A stretch of 55,484 bases of DNA from an uncultured Collinsella sp. (GCA_902494945.1 CABUVF010000001.1:1-55484); one strand, 5' to 3'. Shown: positions 24,821 to 32,312, counted from the first letter of the stretch. Program-made: numbers and translations. Notes: generated by a model not told the origin, from the sequence alone.

Positions 24821-25354
24821 CTATTCGGCCCCGACGGCCCTCTCGCGCGCCATTGGGGCGCGGGCTTCCTGCCCGGCGTGCGCGCGGCTCGCCTCGCGGG
24901 CGGACGCGGCGCGCTGCGCCAGCGGCTCGGGCGCCTTCTCGTGCAGATGGGCCCACTCGCCGCTGCGGCACTGCTCCGGCGTCGCCTCGCACATGTCGCG
25001 CATGGCGCGCTCGAACCGCTCGGGCTCCTGGGCGATGGCGCCGAAGCTCCAGCTCTCGAAGCCGGTCCACGCGTCGCCGTCGCGCTTGAGCGTCCACCAC
25101 TCGTCGCCGCCGTTCACCTGCTGGATGAACGCGAGGTCGCGGTAGCAGAACCCCTGGCGTATGGCCCAGTTGCCCGAGCCGAGCGCCTCGCGGAGCCTGT
25201 CGACGCTATCCGTGCGGGAGAACTCGTAGGGGTACTCCTCGAGGAACGGGTCGTCCTGCCAGTCGAAGCCGCCGACCTTGAGCCAGCCGTTCTCCTGGCA
25301 CTTTTCCACGAGCCCGTCGTGCTCGCGGCCGGTTATCCTCTCGAAGCCGTCCAT
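24821..25354 (-). CDS. Hypothetical ICE protein with shared tail
   Basis: A 177-residue protein; the ATG follows GGCGGAGGG. The body is Trp- and acid-rich (GGFDWQDDPFLEEYPYEF, GNWAIRQGFCYRDLAFIQ, GGDEWWTLKRDGDAW). No domain is recognised with confidence. Residues 145-158 (LAQRAASAREASRA) repeat the tail motif of the PcfB-like protein and of the 15321-15779 protein. It is the last gene before the terminator and follows the DnaC-like gene after a 201-bp gap. Confidence 0.65.
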   Translation of the reverse strand: MDGFERITGREHDGLVEKCQENGWLKVGGFDWQDDPFLEEYPYEFSRTDSVDRLREALGSGNWAIRQGFCYRDLAFIQQVNGGDEWWTLKRDGDAWTGFESWSFGAIAQEPERFERAMRDMCEATPEQCRSGEWAHLHEKAPEPLAQRAASAREASRAHAGQEARAPMARERAVGAE

Positions 25355-25506
25355 GGGCCCTCCGCCTTTCGTTTGTTGCTTGGCGGGCGGCGTCCTCGCG
25401 ATGGGGGCACGGTGCGAGTCGGAGCAGGCGTGCGTGCTGGCGCGTCGGCGCCGCCCAAGACGTGTATAGCGATTTCGATTGCGGCGGGCATCGGGGCCGC
25501 CCGCGA

Positions 25507-25525
25507 TGGGTCGAGCCGGGTCGAG
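25507..25525. repeat. Tandem GGGTCGAGC repeats after the DnaC-like gene
   Basis: GGGTCGAGCC occurs twice in direct tandem. A closely related pair (GGGTCGAGGT, GGGTCGAGCT) lies at 27514-27532, and the bases that follow are similar too (CACGAGAAGC and CACGAAACGG). Both sit in intergenic spaces, so they may be binding sites for an ICE regulator. Confidence 0.45.
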
Positions 25526-25555
25526 CCGTCCGCGCCTCCACGAGAAGCGCACAAG

Positions 25556-26344
25556 CTAGCCGAGGCGGCGCCTGTCCCTTCCGCCCAGGTAGACGGTCCT
25601 GCAGGTCTGGGAGATCCTGCTCGCTATCGCCTCTGCCGTTACGCGCTCGCCGCGCCTCGCGAGCCTGTCCGCCAGCGCGCCCGGCGCGTAGTTCGACGTG
25701 ACGATGGTCGGGCGCATGTCCTCGTAGCGCGCGTCGAGCACGCTGAACACGGTGCCGACGGACCATTCCGTCGCGTCCTCCTTGCCGAGGTCGTCGAGCA
25801 CGAGGACGTCGCACTTGGCGTACCGCGCGACGGCGGCCTCGGTGCCGCCCTCGTCGAACGTGGCCTTCACACGCTCGAGCATGCCCTTGGCCGTCGTGAA
25901 GGCGACGTCGTAGCCGGCCTCGGCGAACAGCCTGGCCATGGCGGAGGCGGCGTGCGTCTTGCCGGCGCCGACGCCCCCGTGTATGTAGAGCCCGGCGCCC
26001 CCGTTGCCCGCGAACGAGGCAATGTACTCGGCGAACTCGGGGCGGTCGGCCTCGGCGGCCCAGTAGCGCCTGGGGATGCCCGCGCGCGAGAGCGCCTTCT
26101 CCCGGCGGGCGGCCTCCTCCTTGGCGGCGAGGGCCGCGCGCCTTCGCGCCTCGGCCTCCCGCTCGCTGGCTGCGCCCTCGCACGGGCAGGGGGCGGCAGA
26201 GACCCAGGCGACCCTGCCCGCCAGCGCCGCGCCGAGCGGATCGAGGGCGGCGCCGCAGTGCGGGCACACCCTCGGCTCCGGCTCGTCGAAGGAGAGCCCG
26301 GCCACACGGGCCTGCTCCAGGGTGATGAGTCCCGCTCGGTCCAT
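25556..26344 (-). CDS. DnaC/IstB-like ATP-binding protein
   Basis: A 262-residue AAA+ protein; the start MDRAGLITLEQA has an AAGGAAGGGG ribosome binding site. An N-terminal zinc-ribbon (CPHC and CPC, about residues 27-55) precedes a helical linker. Walker A is GGVGAGKTHAA, Walker B VLVLDDLGKE, and sensor 1 is IVTSNYAPGAL. It resembles helicase loaders (DnaC/DnaI), consistent with the replication-type gene just upstream. It could load a helicase for autonomous ICE replication. Confidence 0.85.
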   Translation of the reverse strand: MDRAGLITLEQARVAGLSFDEPEPRVCPHCGAALDPLGAALAGRVAWVSAAPCPCEGAASEREAEARRRAALAAKEEAARREKALSRAGIPRRYWAAEADRPEFAEYIASFAGNGGAGLYIHGGVGAGKTHAASAMARLFAEAGYDVAFTTAKGMLERVKATFDEGGTEAAVARYAKCDVLVLDDLGKEDATEWSVGTVFSVLDARYEDMRPTIVTSNYAPGALADRLARRGERVTAEAIASRISQTCRTVYLGGRDRRRLG

Positions 26345-26358
26345 CGGGCGCCCCTTCC

Positions 26359-26841
26359 TTATCTTCTGAAGTCCTTGTTGTCCCTTTTGCTTATTGGGTG
26401 GCATATCGTCAGGGGTTTCCCTGTCATTTCGTCAGGGGTTCGGGCTGCGAACCCTGTCATTTCGTCACCCTTTCGCGCCGGGAACCCTGACGAATCGTCA
26501 GGGGTTGCCAGCGCTCCGGGCGGCAGCCTCTCGCGCACGATGCGGTACCGCTTGGTGGCGTGCCCGCGCGCCGGGGCGTGCATGCCGCATTCCTCGATGA
26601 GGCCCCGGTCGAGCAGGTCGCGGATGGCGCGGTGGACGCTGCGCTCCTGCACGTTGAGGAATCGGGCCAGGCCGCCCTTGCTCTCGAAGTAGCCGCACCC
26701 GGCGTCGCAGAAGCCGAAGATGCGCGCGTAGACGAGCAGGGGAAGGCCGGAGAGGCCCAGGTCCGCCATCATGAAGTGCCGTACCGTCGTGAACTCGCGC
26801 GGGGAGGGGCCGTCGCGCCCCCTCGGGCCTGCGGCCGCCAT
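26359..26841 (-). CDS. Winged-helix replication-type protein
   Basis: A 160-residue protein. The pattern FTTVRHFMMADLGLSGLPLL, ARIFGFC, GYFESKGGLARFLN and VHRAIRDLLDRGLIEE is that of a winged-helix domain like the N-terminal domains of RepA_N/DnaD-type initiators. The C-terminal part contains PDDSSG, KGDEMTG and TPDEMTG, encoded by the iteron-like repeats. The DnaC-like gene downstream supports a replication role. A transcription regulator is an alternative. Confidence 0.65.
   Translation of the reverse strand: MAAAGPRGRDGPSPREFTTVRHFMMADLGLSGLPLLVYARIFGFCDAGCGYFESKGGLARFLNVQERSVHRAIRDLLDRGLIEECGMHAPARGHATKRYRIVRERLPPGALATPDDSSGFPARKGDEMTGFAARTPDEMTGKPLTICHPISKRDNKDFRR
26406..26506. repeat. 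Iteron-like repeats inside the replication-type gene
   Basis: TCGTCAGGGGTT occurs three times in the same direction (26406-26417, 26429-26440, 26495-26506). The last copy forms an inverted pair with AACCCTGACGA at 26483-26493. CCTGTCATTTCGTCA also occurs twice (about 26420 and 26453). RepA_N-type replicons keep their origin inside the initiator gene, so this is a candidate ICE origin. Confidence 0.6.
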
Positions 26842-26846
26842 CGGCG

Positions 26847-27095
26847 CTAGCCCCTTCTGGGCGAGCCGACGACGCTGTTGCGCTCGACCCATGCGACGAG
26901 CTCGTCGTGCAGCACGATGCCGTCGCGCGTCTTGCCGCCGATGTAGCGGATCGGGAACGGGTCGACGGGGTCCTTGGCGAGCCGGTACATGGCGTCGCGG
27001 CTGATGCGCAGCATCGCGCACGCCTCGTCGGCGCCGAATATCGCGTTGGTCGATGCGATGAGCCTCACCTGGCTCCTGCTAGTGCTCTTGGTCAT
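26847..27095 (-). CDS. Helix-turn-helix protein, excisionase/AlpA-like
   Basis: An 82-residue DNA-binding protein. FGADEACAMLRISRDAMYRL is a MerR-like helix-turn-helix and IRYIGGKTRDGIVLHDEL a wing. It ends 5 nt before the replication-type gene and has a GGAG-containing ribosome binding site. It probably acts as an excision or copy-control regulator. Confidence 0.75.
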   Translation of the reverse strand: MTKSTSRSQVRLIASTNAIFGADEACAMLRISRDAMYRLAKDPVDPFPIRYIGGKTRDGIVLHDELVAWVERNSVVGSPRRG

Positions 27096-27173
27096 GGTCG
27101 TCCTCGAGCTCCTTTCGTCTCGAGGCTCCCTCGCGTGCCCGGCCGCGGGCGGCTCCCGGGGCGGTCGCCGCCG

Positions 27174-27392
27174 TCATTTCCTGCCGCTCCTCGACTCGAT
27201 GTAGGCGTCCACTGACGCCCTCGACACCAGGAGCTTCCTTCCGAGCCTGTACGAGTCGATCTCTCCCGACCAGATGAGGTCGTACGCCTTGTTTCGGCTT
27301 GCCCTCATGTACTCCTGCATCTCGATTACCGTCATCCATTCGTCCCGATCTTGGTTGCCCTCGGGCACGGCGCATTCGGCTGTGCGTGCCAT
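27174..27392 (-). CDS. Excisionase-family helix-turn-helix protein
   Basis: A 72-residue protein; the ATG at 27392 has GGAGGAACC before it, so the longer frame was not used. WMTVIEMQEYMRASRNKAYD and IDSYRLGRKLLVSRASV are the excisionase (xis) type winged helix-turn-helix seen in many ICEs and phages. It is the first gene of the long leftward row and a likely partner of a serine recombinase or a regulator of transfer. Confidence 0.8.
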   Translation of the reverse strand: MARTAECAVPEGNQDRDEWMTVIEMQEYMRASRNKAYDLIWSGEIDSYRLGRKLLVSRASVDAYIESRSGRK

Positions 27393-27408
27393 GGTTCCTC
27401 CAATCTTC

Positions 27409-27439
27409 CCGTGCGGCACCGCGCGGGCACACCGCACGG
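27409..27439. promoter_or_regulatory. Inverted repeat upstream of the excisionase-like gene
   Basis: CCGTGCGG and CCGCACGG are perfect 8-bp arms, 15 nt apart, directly before the ribosome binding site at 27393-27401. They could be an operator for autoregulation or an RNA hairpin. Confidence 0.5.
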
Positions 27440-27513
27440 CACCGTGTCCCTTTTCGTCTGCGCGACGATTGAACCGCCTGATGGCGATTAGTGAGCACGG
27501 CGCGAGCGGAGAC

Positions 27514-27586
27514 GGGTCGAGGTGGGTCGAGCTGGTCGTGCCTTCACGAAACGGCCATGAGCCGCACGCCTTAGCTGCAAGCTAAG
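27514..27586. repeat. Repeat pair and palindrome in the ICE right region
   Basis: GGGTCGAGG and GGGTCGAGC in tandem (27514-27532) match the pair at 25507. A palindrome CTTAGCT-GCA-AGCTAAG lies at 27570-27586. The region contains no gene. It could hold control sites or the ICE end. Confidence 0.4.
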
Positions 27587-27596
27587 TCCCTGAAAA

Positions 27597-27621
27597 GTAA
27601 AAGGCGCCCATGCGGGCGCCT
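27597..27621 (-). terminator. Leftward terminator near the ICE right end
   Basis: AGGCGCCC and GGGCGCCT with an ATGC loop (27602-27621). On the minus strand it is followed by TTTTACTTTT. It would insulate the ICE operon from leftward transcription arriving from the accessory island. Confidence 0.7.
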
Positions 27622-27880
27622 GCCTAGGAGCGATGTTCGTTCGGTTGTGGTTGGAATGCTTCTCTTCCGCGGTGCTGTCGTCCGGGGTCCGGCATCTGTC
27701 GTTCGCCTCTTCTGTCGTGTTTGATGTTGCGTGTTCTGCGAGCGACCTTGCGCGGGCCTGCCGACCCGTTGCCCCAGGTGCACCCTGATAAATGGTACCC
27801 ATCCGTTGGGACACGGACATTGCGGGAGGGCTTTCTGGGCAAGCTGGGATGGACGAGCGGCGGGGTTCTAAATGTAATAA
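27622..27880. other. Gap with no supported gene
   Basis: No gene was found. The GC content drops relative to the ICE. The right junction of the ICE may lie in this stretch, but I cannot place it without the left junction. Confidence 0.35.
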
Positions 27881-28009
27881 TTCGAGCTAGAGGGCCTTGT
27901 GCTCTATTTTGCAAAACGCGAGGGACGCAATCAACTCGACGATTTCCCCGAACCCTTTCTGAACCAATGGGGAGCGAATGCGGAAGCCATTGAGGCATGC
28001 AAGAAATAG
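27881..28009 (+). pseudogene. 3' remnant of a truncated gene
   Basis: A 42-residue open frame with natural composition, running from an upstream stop into FELEGLVLYFAKREGRN, then FPEPFLNQWGANAEAIEACKK and a stop. It has no start codon or ribosome binding site. It looks like the C-terminus of a longer protein whose 5' part is missing. The parent family is not recognised. Truncation by ICE insertion or deletion is plausible. Confidence 0.5.
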
Positions 28010-28011
28010 GG

Positions 28012-28092
28012 GCAAAAAATAGGGCAGAATCGCTTTCACGATCCCGCCCCGCAAACCCGAGGGTTTCTAACTGGAACCTATTATGCAGCTAA
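28012..28092 (-). repeat. Terminator-bearing repeat, copy A
   Basis: About 82 bp almost identical to 29620-29702. On the minus strand it contains a hairpin (28022-28049, GGGCGGGATCG with CGATTCTGCCC) followed by TATTTTTT, a good terminator for the DUF3800 gene, and a second small hairpin AAACCC-GA-GGGTTT. The copies differ mainly in a few bases near CTGGAACCTA. Confidence 0.75.
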
Positions 28093-28166
28093 GTGGCGTC
28101 TTATCAACACCCCCGCGTAACAGACTCCATTGTCGGTAAACGCTCCGCCAAGGGCTGATCGCCTCT

Positions 28167-28838
28167 CTAGACGAGCTTCTTGCGCGTCTCTTTCAGTATG
28201 CCCTTCTTGAAATCGGACCACTTGCCGAAGAACTTCTCGTCCGTCGCGGTGGCGGTGTGCTCCGCGTATTTAATTGCCGTGAGTTCCATGGTGCAGATGT
28301 AGTCCGCCGCCTGCGAAAGCCGGTACTCGGAGGGCTGCGCCGATCGGTAGACGACGGCGTCCTTCGACAGCGCGTACTCGATTGCGCGGTGCAGCGACTC
28401 GGCGATGGAGCGCCGGCCGTTGTCATAGTAGACCTTGACCATATCGTAGGATTGCAGCTCCGCGAGGTTGTCGAACAGGAAGTTCACGATATCCCTTCGC
28501 ATCGCCCCCGCGAGCTTGTCGAGCGAGGCGAACTGCTTGGTCGCGTATGCGAAGGTGTGGTACTTTACGGGCATGTGGCGGAAGAAGACGCGGAACGAGC
28601 CGAGCATCATCTTGCGCGTCCTCAGGTCGAGCCCCGAGTACTAGTCCTTGCCGTTCATGAGCGGCGACGCATGGAAGGGTATGTCCGGGAGCCCCTTGGC
28701 GCGAAGGGCGCCCTCATATGCCGCGATCGAATCCGCGATGCTCTCGGATTGGTCGTGCATGACGACGGTGAGCAGGTAGTGGCGGTCGGAAAGGCCGTCG
28801 CTTCCCGACTCGTCGACGAAGATGCTGAGTTCCCGCAT
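28167..28838 (-). pseudogene. DUF3800-family gene interrupted by an amber codon
   Basis: The frame starts MRELSIFVDESGSDG, the typical DUF3800 N-terminus with the D-E motif, and runs to NGKD, then TAG (28641-28643). It continues without a shift as YSGLDLRTRKMMLGSFRVFF, with SEYRLSQAADYICTME near the end, also typical of the family. The full length would be 223 residues. DUF3800 proteins are small enzymes of unclear role often found in mobile and defence islands. The stop may be a real nonsense mutation or a base-call error. Confidence 0.75.
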
Positions 28839-28850
28839 TGCTCTCATGGA

Positions 28851-28881
28851 TAAGAAAAAAGCCGGGAAAAACGTCCCCGGC
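28851..28881 (-). terminator. Terminator after the peptidase E gene
   Basis: On the minus strand GCCGGG and CCCGGC pair around GACGTTTTT and are followed by TTTTTTCTTAT. It lies between the peptidase gene and the DUF3800 gene, so these are separate transcripts. Confidence 0.8.
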
Positions 28882-28962
28882 ACTTGGAAGCCTTCCTAAC
28901 GGAAAACCAATTACCTTGTATCATGCACTGTCCGAAAATTCAAGGACACTCGAATTTTCAAA

Positions 28963-29565
28963 TTAGTCTTTGCAAATAACCTTTGAGCCTTCACCATCAA
29001 TTACAATTCCCTGACGGTTGTTAATTGGGCATAGATTCAAATCCGAAAACTCAGTCATTATTTTCTCGGTAACCTTCTTAAATGGTGCCGTAAGATAATG
29101 CGGAAGAACATAGAAATCGATCAAATCAAGCCCTGCATCATCTTCCTGTGAGTAGTCCTCCGGCTTTTCATCCATTTGCTCAATATATTGGATGGTAGGA
29201 GCGCATATAATCGCACCTGCCGATTCACCGATCATCAGTTTTCCCTTTGCCAATTCTTTCTTCAACAGCTCATCCGTTCCCGTTTTACGGAGCTGGTCCA
29301 TAAGGAAGAAAGAATTTCCACCGGTAAAATAGATTACATCCACATCTTCAAAAACGGACTGTATCGTTGAATAAGCCTCCGTTGAAATATCAATTTCAGT
29401 TACGGCTGCTCCCAGTGTATTAAATAGCTTTCGAGCCGAGCCGACATAACCGGTGTAGCCTTCACGCAGCGAAGCTGTGGGAATAAATGCGACTTTCTTG
29501 TTATCAATTTCTTCTTTTATCAAACTTCCTACACTTGAAAAGTGCGAACATAAAAACAGCTTCAT
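28963..29565 (-). CDS. Peptidase E (S51 family)
   Basis: A 200-residue protein. The catalytic Ser is in GESAGAI, and the conserved YFTGGNSFFL and LPHYL stretches are present. Family members cleave Asp-X dipeptides or act as related hydrolases. The gene is distinctly AT-rich compared with both neighbours, so it was probably acquired from a low-GC Firmicute. It has an AAAGGAGAACATGG-type start region and is monocistronic. Confidence 0.88.
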   Translation of the reverse strand: MKLFLCSHFSSVGSLIKEEIDNKKVAFIPTASLREGYTGYVGSARKLFNTLGAAVTEIDISTEAYSTIQSVFEDVDVIYFTGGNSFFLMDQLRKTGTDELLKKELAKGKLMIGESAGAIICAPTIQYIEQMDEKPEDYSQEDDAGLDLIDFYVLPHYLTAPFKKVTEKIMTEFSDLNLCPINNRQGIVIDGEGSKVICKD

Positions 29566-29619
29566 CCATGTTCTCCTTTAGGTAGCCCGGAATTGCTCGT
29601 CGAGAAGAGGAATGTGCGA

Positions 29620-29702
29620 GCAAAAAAATAGGGCAGAATCGCTTTCACGATCCCGCCCCGCAAACCCGAGGGTTTCTAACTAGAGTCCATTATGCAGCTA
29701 AA
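29620..29702 (-). repeat. Terminator-bearing repeat, copy B
   Basis: Second copy of the ~82-bp repeat at 28012-28092. Its hairpin (29631-29658) with TATTTTTTT is a terminator for the Abi-family gene. The two copies flank the DUF3800 and peptidase E genes in direct orientation, allowing recombination or marking a duplicated 3' end. Confidence 0.75.
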
Positions 29703-29781
29703 CGCCTCTTTGTCAATCCCATGGATGCTTGACGCGCACATCAGCACCGAGCAAAGCTTGCGCGCAAGTGGGAAGCAGATC

Positions 29782-30735
29782 CTACCCGAGCCAGGCTTTG
29801 AAGACCATCGCAATGAAGTCGTGCGACGAGGCTATCACTGTGTTGCCCGCGTACCAGTCGCCGTGAAGCTCGGACCTATCGGCAAGAGCGAGTAGCCTCT
29901 CGGGAGTCCCTTCTGCTTTCTCCCTAGGAACGAATCGAGAGTAGGCGTAAGCGAGGACGGTCATCTGCAGGATGCGTGGATTGCGCATCTTCGAGCGCCT
30001 GAGGCGCTTGGACACGCCGATTTCGCCGAGAGCCGCGGCCAGCGGCGCGGGGTACCTCAGCTGCGGTGCGCTCGATGACGAGCCGAGCCCGTTCACGATG
30101 GCGCTCGAATGCGCCGCGGCGTTTCGCAGCGAGTTCGCGCGCCTGAGCATGTAGTGCTCGTCCCTCATCTCGGAATCGCCCCATCGATCGGCGCAGAAGA
30201 GGTAGAAGTCGGCGAAGGCGCCGAAAGACGACAGCTCCAGAAAGACCCACGCCGGCATCTCGCCAATCGGGTACCTCGAAACGAGCGATCCGAGGTAGGC
30301 GTCGTTTTTCAGGCGGTTGAGCTCTCCCTCCCTGCGGTTGCGGTCGCCGTGGTTGAGGGCTGCGAGGTAGTCGGAGAAGATCGAGTAGCCGTCCTCGTCC
30401 GGCTTTTCGGTGATGCGCTCGACCAGCCTGGTCTTCGCGGAGTTCTCCACGTCGAGGGTCAGCGGCAGCAGGAAGCTGCGCAGCTCGCGGTCGATGGCGG
30501 CGAGGTCGACGAGGTGCCCGAAGTCGAGCCCGGCGTATTGGCCGTCTCGCGGCCCGCCTACGCGTTTGGGGAACAACACGCGGTAGGCAGCGAGTCTGAA
30601 ATAGTGATCTTGGCCGGCCAGGATGCGCGTGGCTTCCGCTTCGGAGCACAGCTCGAAGGAGACGCCCTTCCGCCTCAGGTGCTCGATCTGCTGTTCTATT
30701 GTGAGGATGGGCTTCCTGCTCGGGATATCGGCCAT
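29782..30735 (-). CDS. Abi_2-family abortive infection protein
   Basis: A 317-residue protein; the start MADIPSRKPILTIEQQIEHL has an AGGAG ribosome binding site, and an extended -10-like TGGTAGAAT is upstream. The order LRRKGVSF, ILAGQDHYFRLAAYR, LVDLAAIDRELRSFLL, ENSAKTRLVERI is that of AbiD/AbiF (Abi_2) proteins. Residues of LRNAAAHSS fit the R-x4-H motif of HEPN ribonucleases. It probably halts phage growth by RNA cleavage in infected cells. It sits in an island of decaying accessory genes. Confidence 0.85.
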   Translation of the reverse strand: MADIPSRKPILTIEQQIEHLRRKGVSFELCSEAEATRILAGQDHYFRLAAYRVLFPKRVGGPRDGQYAGLDFGHLVDLAAIDRELRSFLLPLTLDVENSAKTRLVERITEKPDEDGYSIFSDYLAALNHGDRNRREGELNRLKNDAYLGSLVSRYPIGEMPAWVFLELSSFGAFADFYLFCADRWGDSEMRDEHYMLRRANSLRNAAAHSSAIVNGLGSSSSAPQLRYPAPLAAALGEIGVSKRLRRSKMRNPRILQMTVLAYAYSRFVPREKAEGTPERLLALADRSELHGDWYAGNTVIASSHDFIAMVFKAWLG

Positions 30736-30869
30736 CGTCGGTCTCCTGTCATTGATTTGCAGACCATATTCTACCAGTATGTTTTCTCGAAACTCTGAAG
30801 GCTTGCTTGTCAACTCATGGGCAAGCCCCCCGAGACTACTCACTTTGCCCACCGATACCAAAGACCTGT

Positions 30870-30887
30870 GACCTGCGGTTTTGCGAA
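30870..30887. repeat. 18-bp direct repeat, left copy
   Basis: GACCTGCGGTTTTGCGAA occurs here and, identically, at 33974-33991. The copies flank the three methyltransferase genes at a distance of 3.1 kb. Confidence 0.65.
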
Positions 30888-31238
30888 CGGCTCGAAAACC
30901 ACCAGCGCTGACTCACTTGCGGTTGAAGCTGGCGGCTTGCACGCTAAAGGTCGGTTGAGTTTCAAAACGGGCGTTTTCGGCGAAATCGAGCCTCCAAAGG
31001 CGGTCCGCCGCGCCCTTTGGGACAAAAACAAAAACTCAATGCCCTTGAGTTTGAAAAAAGTTTTTGGAGTTGTCCCCGCTTTTGTCCCCGAAGCCGACGA
31101 AACGCGACATGGCGTTACCTGGCGGCACTCGTCTCGAGACGGCACCGAAAACTGGGTGCAACTGGAATGACGGGACGACAAAAACAGAGCCATCGAGTGG
31201 GAGTAGAACAGACGTTCGATAAAAAAATAGTATCAGAT

Positions 31239-31272
31239 AGCGGGCACGGTTTCAATTGAATCCGTGCCCGCT
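31239..31272. terminator. Strong hairpin after the methyltransferase operon region
   Basis: An 11-bp perfect stem AGCGGGCACGG/CCGTGCCCGCT. A T7 run lies 14 nt further on the minus strand (31221-31227). The stem lies 86 bp after the end of the leftward methyltransferase row, so it probably terminates that operon, although the tail is not adjacent. Confidence 0.5.
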
Positions 31273-31358
31273 GCTGTATGCGTGTCCTTGCACGCCCAAT
31301 ATGCGCCGTAAAAGCCGTCTTTTTCGACGTCAAAGTGAATGCGCTTCGTTTTTGCCTT

Positions 31359-32197
31359 TTAAAATCTAATTTTCACGATTTGCATTTTCATCCCGTTGTC
31401 ACCGACCCTTGCGAGAAACCGGAAAAAGCCGCTGACAGAAGGGTCTCTCAAATCGTTGTAACCCAGCATATAGCCGCGACTTGTGACCTGTAGACGGCTG
31501 TTCCACGTGCCGATTTCCTTGGCGGCATCCGAAACCGCAAAATATGCCCCCACATCCTTGATTTTTGCAGTCTTAAGCCATGTTTTTGCGATCATCTTTA
31601 CTGCCGTCCTGCCGTCCGATTGGCAGCATCAAAGACCAGCACACCGCCGGGGAAAGCGTCCGCCATCCCCCGCACCAGTTCCCGGACCTGCTGGGTCAGA
31701 AAGTAATAGAACACTCCGGAGGCAAAGAACACCGCCCCGCCGGAGGCATCGATTTTGCCAAACCATGCGGTGTCTTTCAGGTCGCAGGGGATATTTTGTT
31801 CTCGATCCCCGGCGGGCAGTAGCCGCTGCCGCAAGGCAATCACATCCGGGAAGTCCAGATTATAGATCTTGCATCTACCGTTGTCGCAGGTTCTGCCGGT
31901 GTTGTCCAGCCCGCAGCCCAGATTGACCACCGCCGCATTGGGGTGGCCTTTCAGGTAATCCCGCACCTCGAAAGCAAGATCACCCTGCCGCATGGCCACC
32001 TCCAGCGCACCAAAGCGCTGCATCAGGCTGCGGGAGTTTTTCTCTGCCTCTGAAAAGTCGTAGTCGATCTGGTCGAGCAGACGAACCGCTGTTTCATCCC
32101 TGTAAAGGTTCGGGTACAACTCCGTACACAGCTTCCGGGAATACAGCGGGAGGATCAGCGTCTCCTGCACGGTGTTTTTCTCAATTTTATATTTCAT
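31359..32197 (-). pseudogene. LCM-type SAM methyltransferase broken by an 8-bp duplication
   Basis: The first frame (32197-31598) encodes MKYKIEKNTVQETLILPLYS, then VVNLGCGLDNT (SAM-binding) and YNLDFPDVIALR, typical of the leucine carboxyl methyltransferase family. It ends prematurely after VFDAANRTAGRQ. The true C-terminus is in another frame (31595-31359, MIAKTWLKTAKIKDVGAYF). A tandem 8-bp duplication at 31602-31617 accounts for the shift; removing one copy restores NRTAVKMIAKTW. It is the last gene of a leftward three-methyltransferase row. Confidence 0.8.
31602..31617. repeat. 8-bp tandem duplication causing a frameshift
   Basis: TGCCGTCC occurs twice in a row. The duplication lies exactly at the point where the methyltransferase frame is lost. 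Confidence 0.85.
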
Positions 32198-32312
32198 AGG
32201 TTTCTTCTTCAGTGAATAAAAACTGTCATAATTGCCGCCAGCACAGCCGCTATGACCGGCATGCCTAACTCATGTGCAGGATGGATGCAAAAAATGCCCG
32301 TGCTTGATGCCC

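Larger units (their letters stand above)
30736..31358. other. Gap with repeats and hairpins
   Basis: No supported gene. It includes the 18-bp repeat at 30870-30887, a short inverted pair ACTCAA/TTGAGT near 31036-31051, and the strong hairpin at 31239-31272. Confidence 0.5.

Noticed and set aside
26406..26506. CRISPR array reading of the repeats in the replication-type gene
   Set aside because: Repeats are only 12 bp, irregularly spaced and inside a coding sequence; iterons fit better. No CRISPR array was seen elsewhere.
27570..29702. ICE attachment site based on the shared TGCAGCTAA-type sequence at 27575, 28084 and 29693
   Set aside because: The match is only 8-10 bp and part of larger repeats; without the other ICE end it cannot be supported.
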